This document shows, in pieces, positions 17,290-25,135 of a DNA stretch of 39,110 nucleotides. Every line of letters begins with the position of its first letter. The stretch's first letter is position 1. The notes below the pieces were generated by a model. It worked only from the letters and a program-made list of their open reading frames with translations. It made no database searches and had not been told where the DNA came from. Source of the stretch: Ignavibacteriota bacterium (lineage in GTDB: Bacteria > Bacteroidota > Ignavibacteria > Tepidaquicellales > OLB5); contig RPQH01000038.1 in assembly GCA_003820375.1 (NCBI GenBank), positions 1-39,110 on the forward strand, given 5' to 3'. The translations under genes were made by a program, and so were the position numbers.

Positions 17290-18524
17290 TACTTCACTAT
17301 TATATAGTAAGTGAACAGCGGTACAGGTTTTTCTTTCAAATGATTCTGCAGTGTTGTAAAGAAATCCTGGAACCTGTACGTTTTCTCCATTTCCTCGGGT
17401 GTACCGGATGAATATTTTTCCAGTATCCACGAAGGGAGCTCTTTTGATATAACAAATTTATAAACTGAAGCAAACTCTGCCTGTGGAAATGAACGTGAGA
17501 ATTTAAAATTCAATATTTGTCTTGAGCTGTCCTGCGAATACCGCGTTGCAAGGTCTGTTTTCAGGTCGGTTACTTCTCTCCATTCATCCATTGTCTGCAT
17601 ATCATTCAGGCACCTGAAATTGGTAAAGTAAACATTCATTTTATATTTTTCATTCTCTGCATTCTCCAGCATTTTCCCGTTAGGCAAACCCCGTTCAAGC
17701 TTTACATCAAACTGTACGGGCATTGAGTAATCATTCACTTCAACACCTTTGTAATTATCACTGCTGATTATTATATCCGCATTGGGAGATATATTGATGC
17801 TTGCCCTTGTATCATAGTTTGGAGAAAGCACAAAAGCATTTTCTCCAAGCGGTACAAGGTTATTATTCACATAACTGTGATAAGACTGATTGCCGAATAC
17901 AAAAAGGTATAAAGGAGTCTGGAATACTTTTTTCAAAACCGTGCTGTAATATGAATACCTGCCTGCTATTAAAGCAAACATATTATTTTTATCAAGCTCT
18001 TTTTTAAAGTAAGGTCCTATAAGAAATCCGAAGGCATTTCCTACACCTTTGTTCTCTTCATAAATTGCGTCGCTTAATACTACATTGAGTGAATTGGTTG
18101 TATCAGCAGCAATCTTATCGAAAGCAAGGTTTATCCTTGAAGAGCTTTTACTGTAAGTTTTTCTGTCAAGCAATGATGCAACGGCATTGTTCTGGTCCCC
18201 GAGATATATTAAGCTGTCACCAAATCCCCACAGGTTAATGGTAGCATTCTGTTTTGCACCAAATAAGCTCCTGATGAAATTCTCATACAGCTTTCCGCCG
18301 GAGGTTCCTGCCGAAGGGTCAAGATAATTCTGAATTGAGGCTGAGATATCGACATACAGATTAATATTTTGCGGATTTTCCTGCTTTGCAGATTTGAAAG
18401 CGGATTCGTTCTTGAAATTTCTGTCTATAGATTCATTACCCAGGTCTTCGCAGTCAGAACACCCTGTAATAACAATTGGTAAAGTTAATATAAAAAATAA
18501 GACCAGCCCGTTTTTTATTTTCAT
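17289..18524 (-). CDS. vWA-domain lipoprotein (first gene of cytoskeletal operon)
   Basis: A 411-residue lipoprotein. The signal peptide ends in a good lipobox, VITGC, with the lipidated cysteine at 22, so it should be anchored to the periplasmic face of a membrane or the cell surface. From about residue 52 it has a von Willebrand A-like domain: INLYVDISASI carries the DxSxS metal-binding (MIDAS) motif at 59-63, and LNVVLSDAIYE (about 146-156) provides the later MIDAS aspartate. The C-terminal ~200 residues look beta-rich and are unrecognised. The ATG at 18524 is chosen over an upstream TTG (18557) because it places a normal n-region before the hydrophobic core. It precedes the small membrane and tubulin-like genes on the same strand, 355 bp away across repeats. 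vWA partners occur in other FtsZ-like neighbourhoods. Confidence 0.82.
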   Translation of the reverse strand: MKIKNGLVLFFILTLPIVITGCSDCEDLGNESIDRNFKNESAFKSAKQENPQNINLYVDISASIQNYLDPSAGTSGGKLYENFIRSLFGAKQNATINLWGFGDSLIYLGDQNNAVASLLDRKTYSKSSSRINLAFDKIAADTTNSLNVVLSDAIYEENKGVGNAFGFLIGPYFKKELDKNNMFALIAGRYSYYSTVLKKVFQTPLYLFVFGNQSYHSYVNNNLVPLGENAFVLSPNYDTRASINISPNADIIISSDNYKGVEVNDYSMPVQFDVKLERGLPNGKMLENAENEKYKMNVYFTNFRCLNDMQTMDEWREVTDLKTDLATRYSQDSSRQILNFKFSRSFPQAEFASVYKFVISKELPSWILEKYSSGTPEEMEKTYRFQDFFTTLQNHLKEKPVPLFTYYIIVK

Positions 18525-18583
18525 AAATGTATGATTATAAGCTTCACAGAGGGTCAAAAGCCCGCTTATTGCGGAAGTTAAAC

Positions 18584-18655
18584 AGATATTTCTACAATAA
18601 AAATATCTATTTACGGTAGAAAGTTCATGAGGGGCTGTACATCTTTCTACAATAA
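18584..18655. promoter_or_regulatory. Repeated TTTCTACNNTAA motif upstream of the vWA gene
   Basis: TTTCTACAATAA occurs at 18589-18600 and 18644-18655, and an inverted variant (TTACGGTAGAAA) at 18611-18622, all 65-130 bp upstream of the vWA lipoprotein start. AGATATTT (18584-18591) also pairs with AAATATCT (18601-18608). The arrangement could be binding sites for a regulator of the operon. No clear TTTG/TAnnTTTG promoter was found here. Confidence 0.3.
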
Positions 18656-18733
18656 TAAAGTGAAAAATTACAATCTCTCTCCTTGAATAGATGTCAATTT
18701 AAGAGTGATTAAGATACCATCTTTATTTCTTAT

Positions 18734-19073
18734 GGGTACTTCTAAAAACTATAATTTTAAGTTCAATCGTTTATAAGAAGTTTGATTTTTGTACTATAAT
18801 CACAGACAGTAATTACACCTTACGCACTTTCAGTAAATGCAGTCCTGAGCGGAGTTGAAGGACAATAGTTACAATGATTCGAAATATTTTGGTGAATATA
18901 AACTCTGTATTATCAGCTACCAAAGATTCTCTGTATCATCTTTATTATTGTACTTCGACTCCGCTCAGGACTGAAATGTGTAGTTTCTTCATTTTTGTGT
19001 AAGGCGAAATTACTGTCTATGCTACCCTTTAAATGTCTTTTCTACCCTTTAAATGGAGTTTTTAGAAGTGCCC
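18734..19073. mobile_element. Foldback element, outer copy of a nested pair
   Basis: The ends are 17-bp inverted repeats: GGGTACTTCTAAAAACT (18734-18750) and the complement of 19057-19073 (GGGCACTTCTAAAAACT), 16/17 identical. No transposase lies inside. No convincing target duplication flanks it. Without the inner element, its middle would contain the perfect 18-bp palindrome AGACAGTAATTACTGTCT. The element lies between the divergently transcribed cytoskeletal operon and the exported-protein array. Confidence 0.65.
18816..19007. mobile_element. Inner foldback element, related at its ends to the 5752-6240 element
   Basis: The left end CACCTTACGCA and the right end (complement TCGCCTTACACAAA) resemble the TCACCTTACGCAAA ends of the element at 5752-6240. 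Inside, CAGTCCTGAGCGGAGT pairs with ACTCCGCTCAGGACTG. Direct AATTA lies on both sides (18811-18815 and 19008-19012); removing the element and one AATTA restores a perfect palindrome in the outer element. The 5-bp duplication differs from the 9 bp seen at the other copy, so membership of one family is not certain. Confidence 0.6.
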
Positions 19074-19150
19074 ATTAGATATTTTTGATATTATAGTATT
19101 GTTTAAACAATCCCCAAATCTTATATTAATGCATCCAGATTTACATTACT

Positions 19151-19210
19151 GTTCTGCATCGAAACCACTAAGCCATACTGCTTTCGATTCAGTACGTTTT
19201 AAAATTTGCA
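19151..19210 (+). ncRNA. Structured-RNA-like leader element, copy 1
   Basis: The segment GTTCTGCATCGAAA to CAGTACGTT is closely matched at 36211-36257, each time upstream of a T9SS cargo gene. Nested pairing is possible: GTTCTG (19151-19156) with CAGTAC (19190-19195, one mismatch) and ATCGA with TCGAT. A downstream TGCAG can pair with CTGCA in both copies. The loop shares ACTA and GCCAT. I do not recognise a known riboswitch class. It ends 120 bp before the ATG at 19330, so it would lie in the leader. The 64-codon ORF across it (19099-19293) is not convincing. Confidence 0.45.
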
Positions 19211-19329
19211 GCAGTATATCCAGGGAAGATTGTTCTTTTATAGTTTGTGAACAGAAAGTTTTTAAAATAACTAATAAGATTTTGCTTAAATAATTTACCT
19301 TTCAAGGAAAAATTTCAAATTTTAATAAA

Positions 19330-21501
19330 ATGAAAAATTTGTTTCTATTCTCTTTATTTATTCTGATTCTATCACAACCGATATTTTCACAAGTAAGTTG
19401 GGTACAATCTTTAGGTCCATACGGTGGTGAAGTACCATGTGTATTGATTAATTCAAGCGGGCATATATATGTTGGAACTCAAGGTTCCGGAATATATAAA
19501 TCAACTGATTTTGGAAACAATTTTTTTTTATTGAGTACCGGTATTATTAATTTAAATGTGCAGTCATTAGCTGTAAATTCCAGTGGTCACATTTTCGCAG
19601 GAGTTTTTGACAACAACGGCAGTAGAATACTGCGTTCAACAAATGACGGATCAAACTGGAATTATACTTCAATATCCTGTAACGTTATACGAACAATGTC
19701 AATAAATACCAATGGGCATATTTTTATAGGAACAGATTCAACAGGTATATTGCGTTCTACCGATAACGGCTTAACTTTTATTCAGGTTAATAATGGTTTA
19801 ACATTCCGCTATATCCGCTCAATTGCTGTAAATTCCAGTGGAGTTTTGTTTGCAGCAACCCATGTTGGTGGTGTATTCAGGTCAACTAATAATGGAGAAA
19901 ATTGGACACAGGTCAATACCGGTTTGACGAATCTTTATGTTAATTCAATTGCTGTCAATCCTGTTAGCGGATATATTTTTATAGGAACGGGAAATGATCT
20001 TCAAAGTGGTGCTGTATATCGCTCAACTAATAATGGAGGTATATGGACAATTATGACATTAACCGATACATGGGTAACTGCTCTTACCATTAATTCTAAT
20101 GGTACTATATTTGCGGGGGTATCATTGTCATATTTTGGTATCGTTGCTCAAGTTAAAAAATCTACTGACGGCGGAGGTACATGGAGCGATTCATATAATT
20201 TTCCGGGTTATCATGTAAATTCCATAGCATTTAACAATGCTGATAGCCGCGTTTATGCAGGAACCAGCCATGCATTATACAGATCCATAAATCAGGATAT
20301 GAATTTCGAAATAATAGGAATAGGTATTTCAGGTCAAAATGTAAAAAGTTTAATAAAAACAAGTCCTAATAGTTACATTTGTGCTGGTACTGATTGGTCA
20401 GGTATCTTCCGTACTACAAACGGTGGATTAAATTGGAGTGATTCGAATTGGGGTTACTTAATTGATTTAGGATTACCAAATAATTCATTTGCAAACAATT
20501 CTTTCGGTTCTATTTACGGTGGTAGTATTAAACCGATATTTAATGAAATATATATATGCAAATCGACTGATGAAGGTAATCATTTTGATATGCTTCCTAC
20601 AGAATATACATATATTAATTCAGAAGTCAATTCTTTGGCTGTCAACTATCTTGATTATGTTTTTGCCGGAACATTAGGAGATGGAATTTTACGTTCGATA
20701 GATAATGGCGGGAACTGGACACAAATTACTTTATCAAATAATAATGTGTATTCACTACTTTCAGTTAATCCAACAACTTCAATTTTTGCCGGTACGGGCG
20801 GTGGTAAAATCTTTCGTTCTACTGACAATGGTTTTGGTTTTAATCAAGTTTATGCTAGCCCATTAAGTTCTAGCAAAGTGAAAGTTTTAGCTAGTGACTC
20901 AAATAATGTAGTGTATGCGGGGCTTGACACCGGAGGTATTTTAATTTCAACTGATAATGGTAATACATGGACTCAGTCAACGTTTACTTATTCTAATGTT
21001 AATGTTATAATATTCAGCAGTAATGGCAATATATTTGTTGGTACTGGTGAAAATGGTGTTTATCAATCAATTGATAATGGGAGCAATTGGAACCAAATTA
21101 ATACAGGTTTAACCAATACTTCAATTAATGCTCTTGTATTCGATAACAATAATTACCTTTATTGCGGAACCAATGGCAGCAGTGTTTTCAGAACTGTACA
21201 TCCTATTGGAATTCAAAATCTAAGTTCTGAAATTCCAAATTCTTTTTCGCTTCAACAGAATTATCCCAATCCCTTCAACCCATCTACACAAATAGAATTC
21301 AGCATTCCATATAATTCTTATGTTAAGCTGACTGTATTTGATATTATGGGAAGAGAAATATCTGTATTAGTAAATGAAAAATTAAATGCCGGTACTTATA
21401 AAGCTGATTTTGATGGGAGTAATTTATCCAGCGGTATTTATTTTTATAAATTAGAAGCTGACGGTTTTACAGAATCAAGAAAAATGATGCTGATAAAATA
21501 A
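19330..21501 (+). CDS. T9SS-secreted Asp-box (BNR/YCF48-like) beta-propeller protein
   Basis: A 723-residue exported protein. Residues 1-21 form a signal peptide ending in IFSQ. The body holds about eleven Asp-box-like repeats of the type STDNGxxWxQ, each on a beta-propeller blade hairpin, as in sialidase/BNR and YCF48-like proteins. The last ~85 residues are a T9SS type A sorting domain ([17 protein letters not shown], then GIYFYKL and the basic end KMMLIK), which should direct transport across the outer membrane and be removed or anchored at the surface. Catalytic residues of sialidases are not evident, so I call it a propeller of unknown ligand. Unlike most sorting domains here it lacks the shared 33-bp DNA block. 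A good terminator follows the stop. Confidence 0.88.
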   Translation: MKNLFLFSLFILILSQPIFSQVSWVQSLGPYGGEVPCVLINSSGHIYVGTQGSGIYKSTDFGNNFFLLSTGIINLNVQSLAVNSSGHIFAGVFDNNGSRILRSTNDGSNWNYTSISCNVIRTMSINTNGHIFIGTDSTGILRSTDNGLTFIQVNNGLTFRYIRSIAVNSSGVLFAATHVGGVFRSTNNGENWTQVNTGLTNLYVNSIAVNPVSGYIFIGTGNDLQSGAVYRSTNNGGIWTIMTLTDTWVTALTINSNGTIFAGVSLSYFGIVAQVKKSTDGGGTWSDSYNFPGYHVNSIAFNNADSRVYAGTSHALYRSINQDMNFEIIGIGISGQNVKSLIKTSPNSYICAGTDWSGIFRTTNGGLNWSDSNWGYLIDLGLPNNSFANNSFGSIYGGSIKPIFNEIYICKSTDEGNHFDMLPTEYTYINSEVNSLAVNYLDYVFAGTLGDGILRSIDNGGNWTQITLSNNNVYSLLSVNPTTSIFAGTGGGKIFRSTDNGFGFNQVYASPLSSSKVKVLASDSNNVVYAGLDTGGILISTDNGNTWTQSTFTYSNVNVIIFSSNGNIFVGTGENGVYQSIDNGSNWNQINTGLTNTSINALVFDNNNYLYCGTNGSSVFRTVHPIGIQNLSSEIPNSFSLQQNYPNPFNPSTQIEFSIPYNSYVKLTVFDIMGREISVLVNEKLNAGTYKADFDGSNLSSGIYFYKLEADGFTESRKMMLIK

Positions 21502-21522
21502 GATTGATTTTATTTTAATTAT

Positions 21523-21563
21523 AAATTCCTGCTTGAATTCAATCTCAAACAGGAATTTTTTTT
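21523..21563 (+). terminator. Intrinsic terminator after the 723-residue propeller gene
   Basis: AAATTCCTG (21523-21531) pairs with CAGGAATTT (21550-21558), extended by TTGA/TCAA across one mismatch, with an 8-nt loop, and is followed by a further five Ts. It lies 21 bp past the stop, so the gene is transcriptionally separate from the next one. Confidence 0.88.
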
Positions 21564-21737
21564 ATAAGCTAAAAAATGGCTTCTAATGTAATTTTTAACA
21601 TATGATACATCAATAATTTATCCGGAACTATAAGCACACGGAGATTATTACATTGAGTATTACTATGTAAGTAACTATTTAAACTTAAAATTTATGCTTT
21701 TATACGGAATGCGGAATAAATAGAATAAGGAAATTTT

Positions 21738-23354
21738 ATGAATCTGAAAAAATACAAATTCTTTTCTTGTAAAAGCATAAATTTGCTTTATAACATCATT
21801 CCCATATTAATTTTTACAGGTACCGTTAAGCCCCAATCTCAATTTCAATCTATAATAGGAGGAACAAATTCAGATGTTGCATGGTCAATAACCCTTTCAG
21901 CGGATGGCGGATATGTTACGTCCGGTATTACAAGTTCATTCGGTTCGGGATTTAATGATATATATCTTATAAAGTTTGATGCAAACGGTGCTGTTCAATG
22001 GACAAAAACTATTGGAGGTATAAAAAATGACGGGGGAAATTCCATTATCCGGACTACAGATAACGGTTATGCAGTGGCAGGTACAACATTATCATATGGA
22101 GCAGGAAATTACGATTTCTTTATTGTAAAGCTTGATGTAAACGGTGCTGTTCAATGGAGCAGAACCATTGGCGGAGCATATCTTGAGACTGCGTTGTCCA
22201 TAACACAAACAACAGACGGCGGGTATGCCGTGACAGGTTTTACGCTATCTTTTGGTTCACCACCGGGATATTATGATATGTATGTTGTTAAGCTTGATTC
22301 AGGCGGCTCTTTGCAGTGGAGCAGTTCAATCGGTTCAACAGGAAATGACCTTGCCTATAGCATAGTTCAATCATCCGATGGCGGTTATGCAGTAGCAGGT
22401 TCTTACCTGAAACAATTTTGCATAGTTAAACTAAATTCCGATGGAACACTTCAGTGGAGCAAAATTATGGACGGAATTGGCTATTGTATATCTTTAATCC
22501 GTACTGCGGATAATGGCTATGCAATGACCGGATATAAATATGGTATTAGTACTACGGACGCCGATATGTGTATTGTAAAACTTGATTCCAACGGAACAGT
22601 GCAATGGAGCAGAACTATCGGTGGTGCTTATAATGACCAGGGAGCATGCATCATACAAACAACAGACGGCGGGTATGCAGTATCCGGCTTAACCGATTCT
22701 TTGGGTACGGGATTATATGATGTCTACCTTGTAAAACTTGATTCCAATGGGACAGTTCAATGGAGCAAAACTACCGGAGGAAATAGTGCTGAATATGGCT
22801 GGACAATCGTCCAGACAACAGACGGCGGGTATGCTGTTGCCGGCGAAACTTTGTCTTTCGGAGAAAGTAATGATGTATATTTCGTCAAGCTTGATGCCTT
22901 TGGTAATACCTGCGTTAATTCAACTTCTCGTACCGCTGTATTGGGAACAACAAACGCTTTTCGTTCGATAACACCAACAGTTACAGCTCAGAATTCAAAT
23001 GTTACCTCTCCTGCACCAATTATAAGTTCAGGCGGAAATTTAACATCAGTATGTCTTACCGGTAAACAGAATATTTCAAATGAAATACCATCTTCATTTT
23101 CATTATCACAAAATTATCCAAATCCATTCAACCCGAAAACAATTATCAATTATCAATTACCAATGAGCAATTTTGTAAAGCTTATTATATACGATGTGAT
23201 GGGAAAAGAAATTGTAACTCTTGTGAATGAACAATTAAAATCAGGCACATATGAAGTTGAATGGAATGCTTCTGAATTTCCAAGCGGTGTGTATTTCTAT
23301 AGATTGCAAACAGAAAGTTTTAAAGAAACAAAAAGAATGATTTTGATAAAGTAG
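21738..23354 (+). CDS. T9SS-secreted repeat protein (delta-60/SBBP-like propeller)
   Basis: A 538-residue exported protein. The N-terminal ~33 residues, with a hydrophobic stretch (INLLYNIIPILIFTGTV), act as the signal peptide. Seven or so repeats of about 50 residues follow, with consensus TTDGGYAVAG, then a variable loop, then YxVKLDSNGTVQWSKTIGG. This is the pattern of delta-60/SBBP-like beta-propeller blades. A short Ser/Thr-rich linker leads to the T9SS type A sorting domain ([20 protein letters not shown] onward). The repeats are so alike that they probably arose by recent internal duplication. No enzymatic motif is visible; a surface binding or structural role is inferred. The stop codon sits inside a hairpin that may terminate transcription. 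Confidence 0.88.
   Translation: MNLKKYKFFSCKSINLLYNIIPILIFTGTVKPQSQFQSIIGGTNSDVAWSITLSADGGYVTSGITSSFGSGFNDIYLIKFDANGAVQWTKTIGGIKNDGGNSIIRTTDNGYAVAGTTLSYGAGNYDFFIVKLDVNGAVQWSRTIGGAYLETALSITQTTDGGYAVTGFTLSFGSPPGYYDMYVVKLDSGGSLQWSSSIGSTGNDLAYSIVQSSDGGYAVAGSYLKQFCIVKLNSDGTLQWSKIMDGIGYCISLIRTADNGYAMTGYKYGISTTDADMCIVKLDSNGTVQWSRTIGGAYNDQGACIIQTTDGGYAVSGLTDSLGTGLYDVYLVKLDSNGTVQWSKTTGGNSAEYGWTIVQTTDGGYAVAGETLSFGESNDVYFVKLDAFGNTCVNSTSRTAVLGTTNAFRSITPTVTAQNSNVTSPAPIISSGGNLTSVCLTGKQNISNEIPSSFSLSQNYPNPFNPKTIINYQLPMSNFVKLIIYDVMGKEIVTLVNEQLKSGTYEVEWNASEFPSGVYFYRLQTESFKETKRMILIK
23139..23171 (+). repeat. 33-bp DNA block shared by six T9SS sorting domains (copy 1)
   Basis: Encodes the TIINYQLPMSN or [11 protein letters not shown] segment right after YPNPFNP. 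Further copies are at 24823-24855, 29526-29558, 31757-31789, 37449-37481 and 38995-39027. The last four are identical over 33 bp, and the first two differ from them by one base (TAT instead of TTT), so even silent positions are conserved. The sorting domains at 21264-21501, 26870-27142 and 28190-28451 lack the block. Confidence 0.9.
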
Positions 23355-23372
23355 TTCGCATGAACTACTTTT
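23349..23372 (+). terminator. Hairpin overlapping the stop codon
   Basis: AAGTAGTTC (23349-23357), loop GCAT, GAACTACTT (23362-23370), then TT. The TAG stop lies in the left arm. It is probably the terminator of the 538-residue gene, though the T-tract is short. Confidence 0.5.
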
Positions 23373-23390
23373 GAAATCTCCTGCTTTGCC

Positions 23391-23430
23391 GGATTGATTA
23401 AATAATTCGAGTGAATTATTTAATCAATCC
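23391..23430. repeat. Perfect 18-bp-stem hairpin
   Basis: Positions 23391-23408 and 23413-23430 are perfect reverse complements with a 4-nt loop GAGT. The loop-closing bases (TTCGAGTGAA) resemble those of the hairpin just upstream (TTCGCATGAA). It has no T-tract. With the hairpins on either side it forms a row of three in the gap 23355-23811. Confidence 0.75.
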
Positions 23431-23475
23431 CGCTCTACGATATTGGTAAAATAAGAGTGGATTATTTTTTATCAG

Positions 23476-23518
23476 AAGGTCCGGAGGTTTAAGGGAGTCA
23501 CTTAGACCTTCGGACCTT
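23476..23518. repeat. Third hairpin of the row
   Basis: AAGGTCCGGAGGT (23476-23488) pairs with ACCTTCGGACCTT (23506-23518), 12 of 13 positions, around a 17-nt loop. Between here and the next gene at 23812 I see no gene, only AT-rich DNA and a duplicated TTATACCTG near 23739-23760. Confidence 0.7.
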
Positions 23519-23811
23519 TAGGTTTTTCAGCAGCTTCGCAGTATAAAATTTTTAATCTTTAGAAAAATAGCTGAGATACTATGGTTATTTATTGATATAG
23601 CTGTAAATTTCGTAAATACACTACTTTCTCTAACAAATCTCTTTACCGGGAAACTATATTCTGTTCGATTTTTAATTTGACTCAATTAATTTAAACTGAT
23701 TAATTTTAACCAAACCAAAAACACAGGTGTATTAAACTGTTATACCTGAAAAGATTATACCTGTTAAAAAAGATACTGCAAAAATAGTATCGGGTGTAAG
23801 AAAGGGAAGAA

Positions 23812-25038
23812 ATGCGTACAACGATTTTCATCTCAAAATGTTTTACTGCTGCTTTTTTTATTTTCATATCTCTTATCCCTGAAGTTTATTCTCAAAGTAA
23901 TAATAATGTAATATCGTATTGTTATCAGCCGTTAGTTTCAGGTATTAAGCAAATATATTGTATCAACGCTGACGGTACAAATAACAGAAAAATAATTGAT
24001 GGTCCGGTTAGTTTAAATCATCAGGATTGGTCACCCGATACAATGAAGTACGCTGCTGTAGGATACATAGGAAGTGGAAACACAACATGGTCAATATTTA
24101 CTTTTAATTATGACGGCACAGGATTAACCAGGTTAACATTTGTTAATAATGTATGGGATACTGATCCTGTTTGGTCACCCGATATGAGCAGGATTTCTTT
24201 TACAAGAAAATATCCTAATCAGAACATGAGAGATGAACTTTGGATAATGAATTCAGATGGAAGCAACCAGCATTATACCGGTATTGAAGGATTTATGGCA
24301 AAGTGGTCCAGGAACGGTATGAAATTTATCTACACTTCTAAAAGAATTAACAACAGGTATGATATATTTACCTGCGATACAAACGGAACTAACGAACAAA
24401 GATTAACAAATACTGCTGCTGACGAGAGATTTCCAGTATATTCCCCTGACGGTTCCGAAATAGTATTCAGTGCAGGTACCGGAAGCAGCATGACCGACTG
24501 GGAAATATATAAGATGAAATCCGATGGAACGGATGTGAGGCAATTAACCAGTAACGGTGCTTATGAATTTTGTGTACAATGGTCTCCCGACGGCACTATG
24601 TTTGCATATGGCTCAGACATTCACGAAGCGGGTAAATGGGAAATCTATACTATGGATACAAGCGGTGCAAATACGCAAAGAATAACTTATTCGCCAGTAA
24701 ATATAACTGCAATAAATCCTGTTTGGCGGCGGCCGTTACCAAATAAAGTTGAAAATATTAATAGTACTGTTCCCGGTAATTATAAATTGTATCAAAACTA
24801 TCCTAACCCGTTTAATCCAAAAACAATTATCAATTATCAATTACCAATGAGCAATTATGTCAAGCTGGTTATATATGATGTAATGGGAAAGGAAACAGCA
24901 GTGCTTGTTAATCAGAAACATAATGCCGGAACCTATGAGGTTGAATGGATTGCATCAGAGTACCCAAGCGGGATTTATTTTTATACAATGGAAACGGATA
25001 ATTTTAAAAGTACCAAAAAAATGATCCTTTTAAAGTAA
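23812..25038 (+). CDS. T9SS-secreted PD40/TolB-like beta-propeller protein
   Basis: A 408-residue exported protein. The signal peptide covers residues 1-27 (ending EVYSQ). The body is a TolB-type propeller made of PD40/WD40-like repeats, recognisable by WSPDTMKYA, WSPDMSRISF, YSPDGSEIVF and WSPDGTMFAYGSD alternating with IYxMxSDGTxxRQLT strands. TolB and DPP4-type propellers use this fold for protein-protein contacts, but no Tol-Pal genes are nearby and no protease domain follows, so the role is unknown. The last ~80 residues are a T9SS type A sorting domain ([20 protein letters not shown], ending KMILLK). It starts a run of eight plus-strand genes spaced 42-97 bp apart, reaching 31972, which may be one transcript. 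Confidence 0.88.
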   Translation: MRTTIFISKCFTAAFFIFISLIPEVYSQSNNNVISYCYQPLVSGIKQIYCINADGTNNRKIIDGPVSLNHQDWSPDTMKYAAVGYIGSGNTTWSIFTFNYDGTGLTRLTFVNNVWDTDPVWSPDMSRISFTRKYPNQNMRDELWIMNSDGSNQHYTGIEGFMAKWSRNGMKFIYTSKRINNRYDIFTCDTNGTNEQRLTNTAADERFPVYSPDGSEIVFSAGTGSSMTDWEIYKMKSDGTDVRQLTSNGAYEFCVQWSPDGTMFAYGSDIHEAGKWEIYTMDTSGANTQRITYSPVNITAINPVWRRPLPNKVENINSTVPGNYKLYQNYPNPFNPKTIINYQLPMSNYVKLVIYDVMGKETAVLVNQKHNAGTYEVEWIASEYPSGIYFYTMETDNFKSTKKMILLK

Positions 25039-25135
25039 AGTTGATTAAATGTAAATCATATTGAATAATAATTCCTGGAAATTGAACGAAATGTAAAATA
25101 AAAATATAAAGCTTTATAACTTTAATATACGAGCA

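Noticed and set aside
17041..17430. Overlapping ORFs on both strands encoding NFTNLI and KVYKVC repeats
   Set aside because: They are read through the 9-bp tandem array, which is open in these frames by composition; the minus-strand one also overlaps the vWA gene.
18525..18557. TTG start giving an 11-residue longer vWA lipoprotein
   Set aside because: The ATG at 18524 gives a standard lipoprotein signal peptide; the extension would put extra polar residues before it.
19151..19210. Known riboswitch (c-di-GMP-I, fluoride and similar)
   Set aside because: The conserved bases of those classes, as far as I can recall them, are not present; left as an unclassified element.
19099..19293. 64-codon plus-strand ORF upstream of the first propeller gene
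   Set aside because: It overlaps the structured element, has no recognisable features and is not kept at the second copy of that element.
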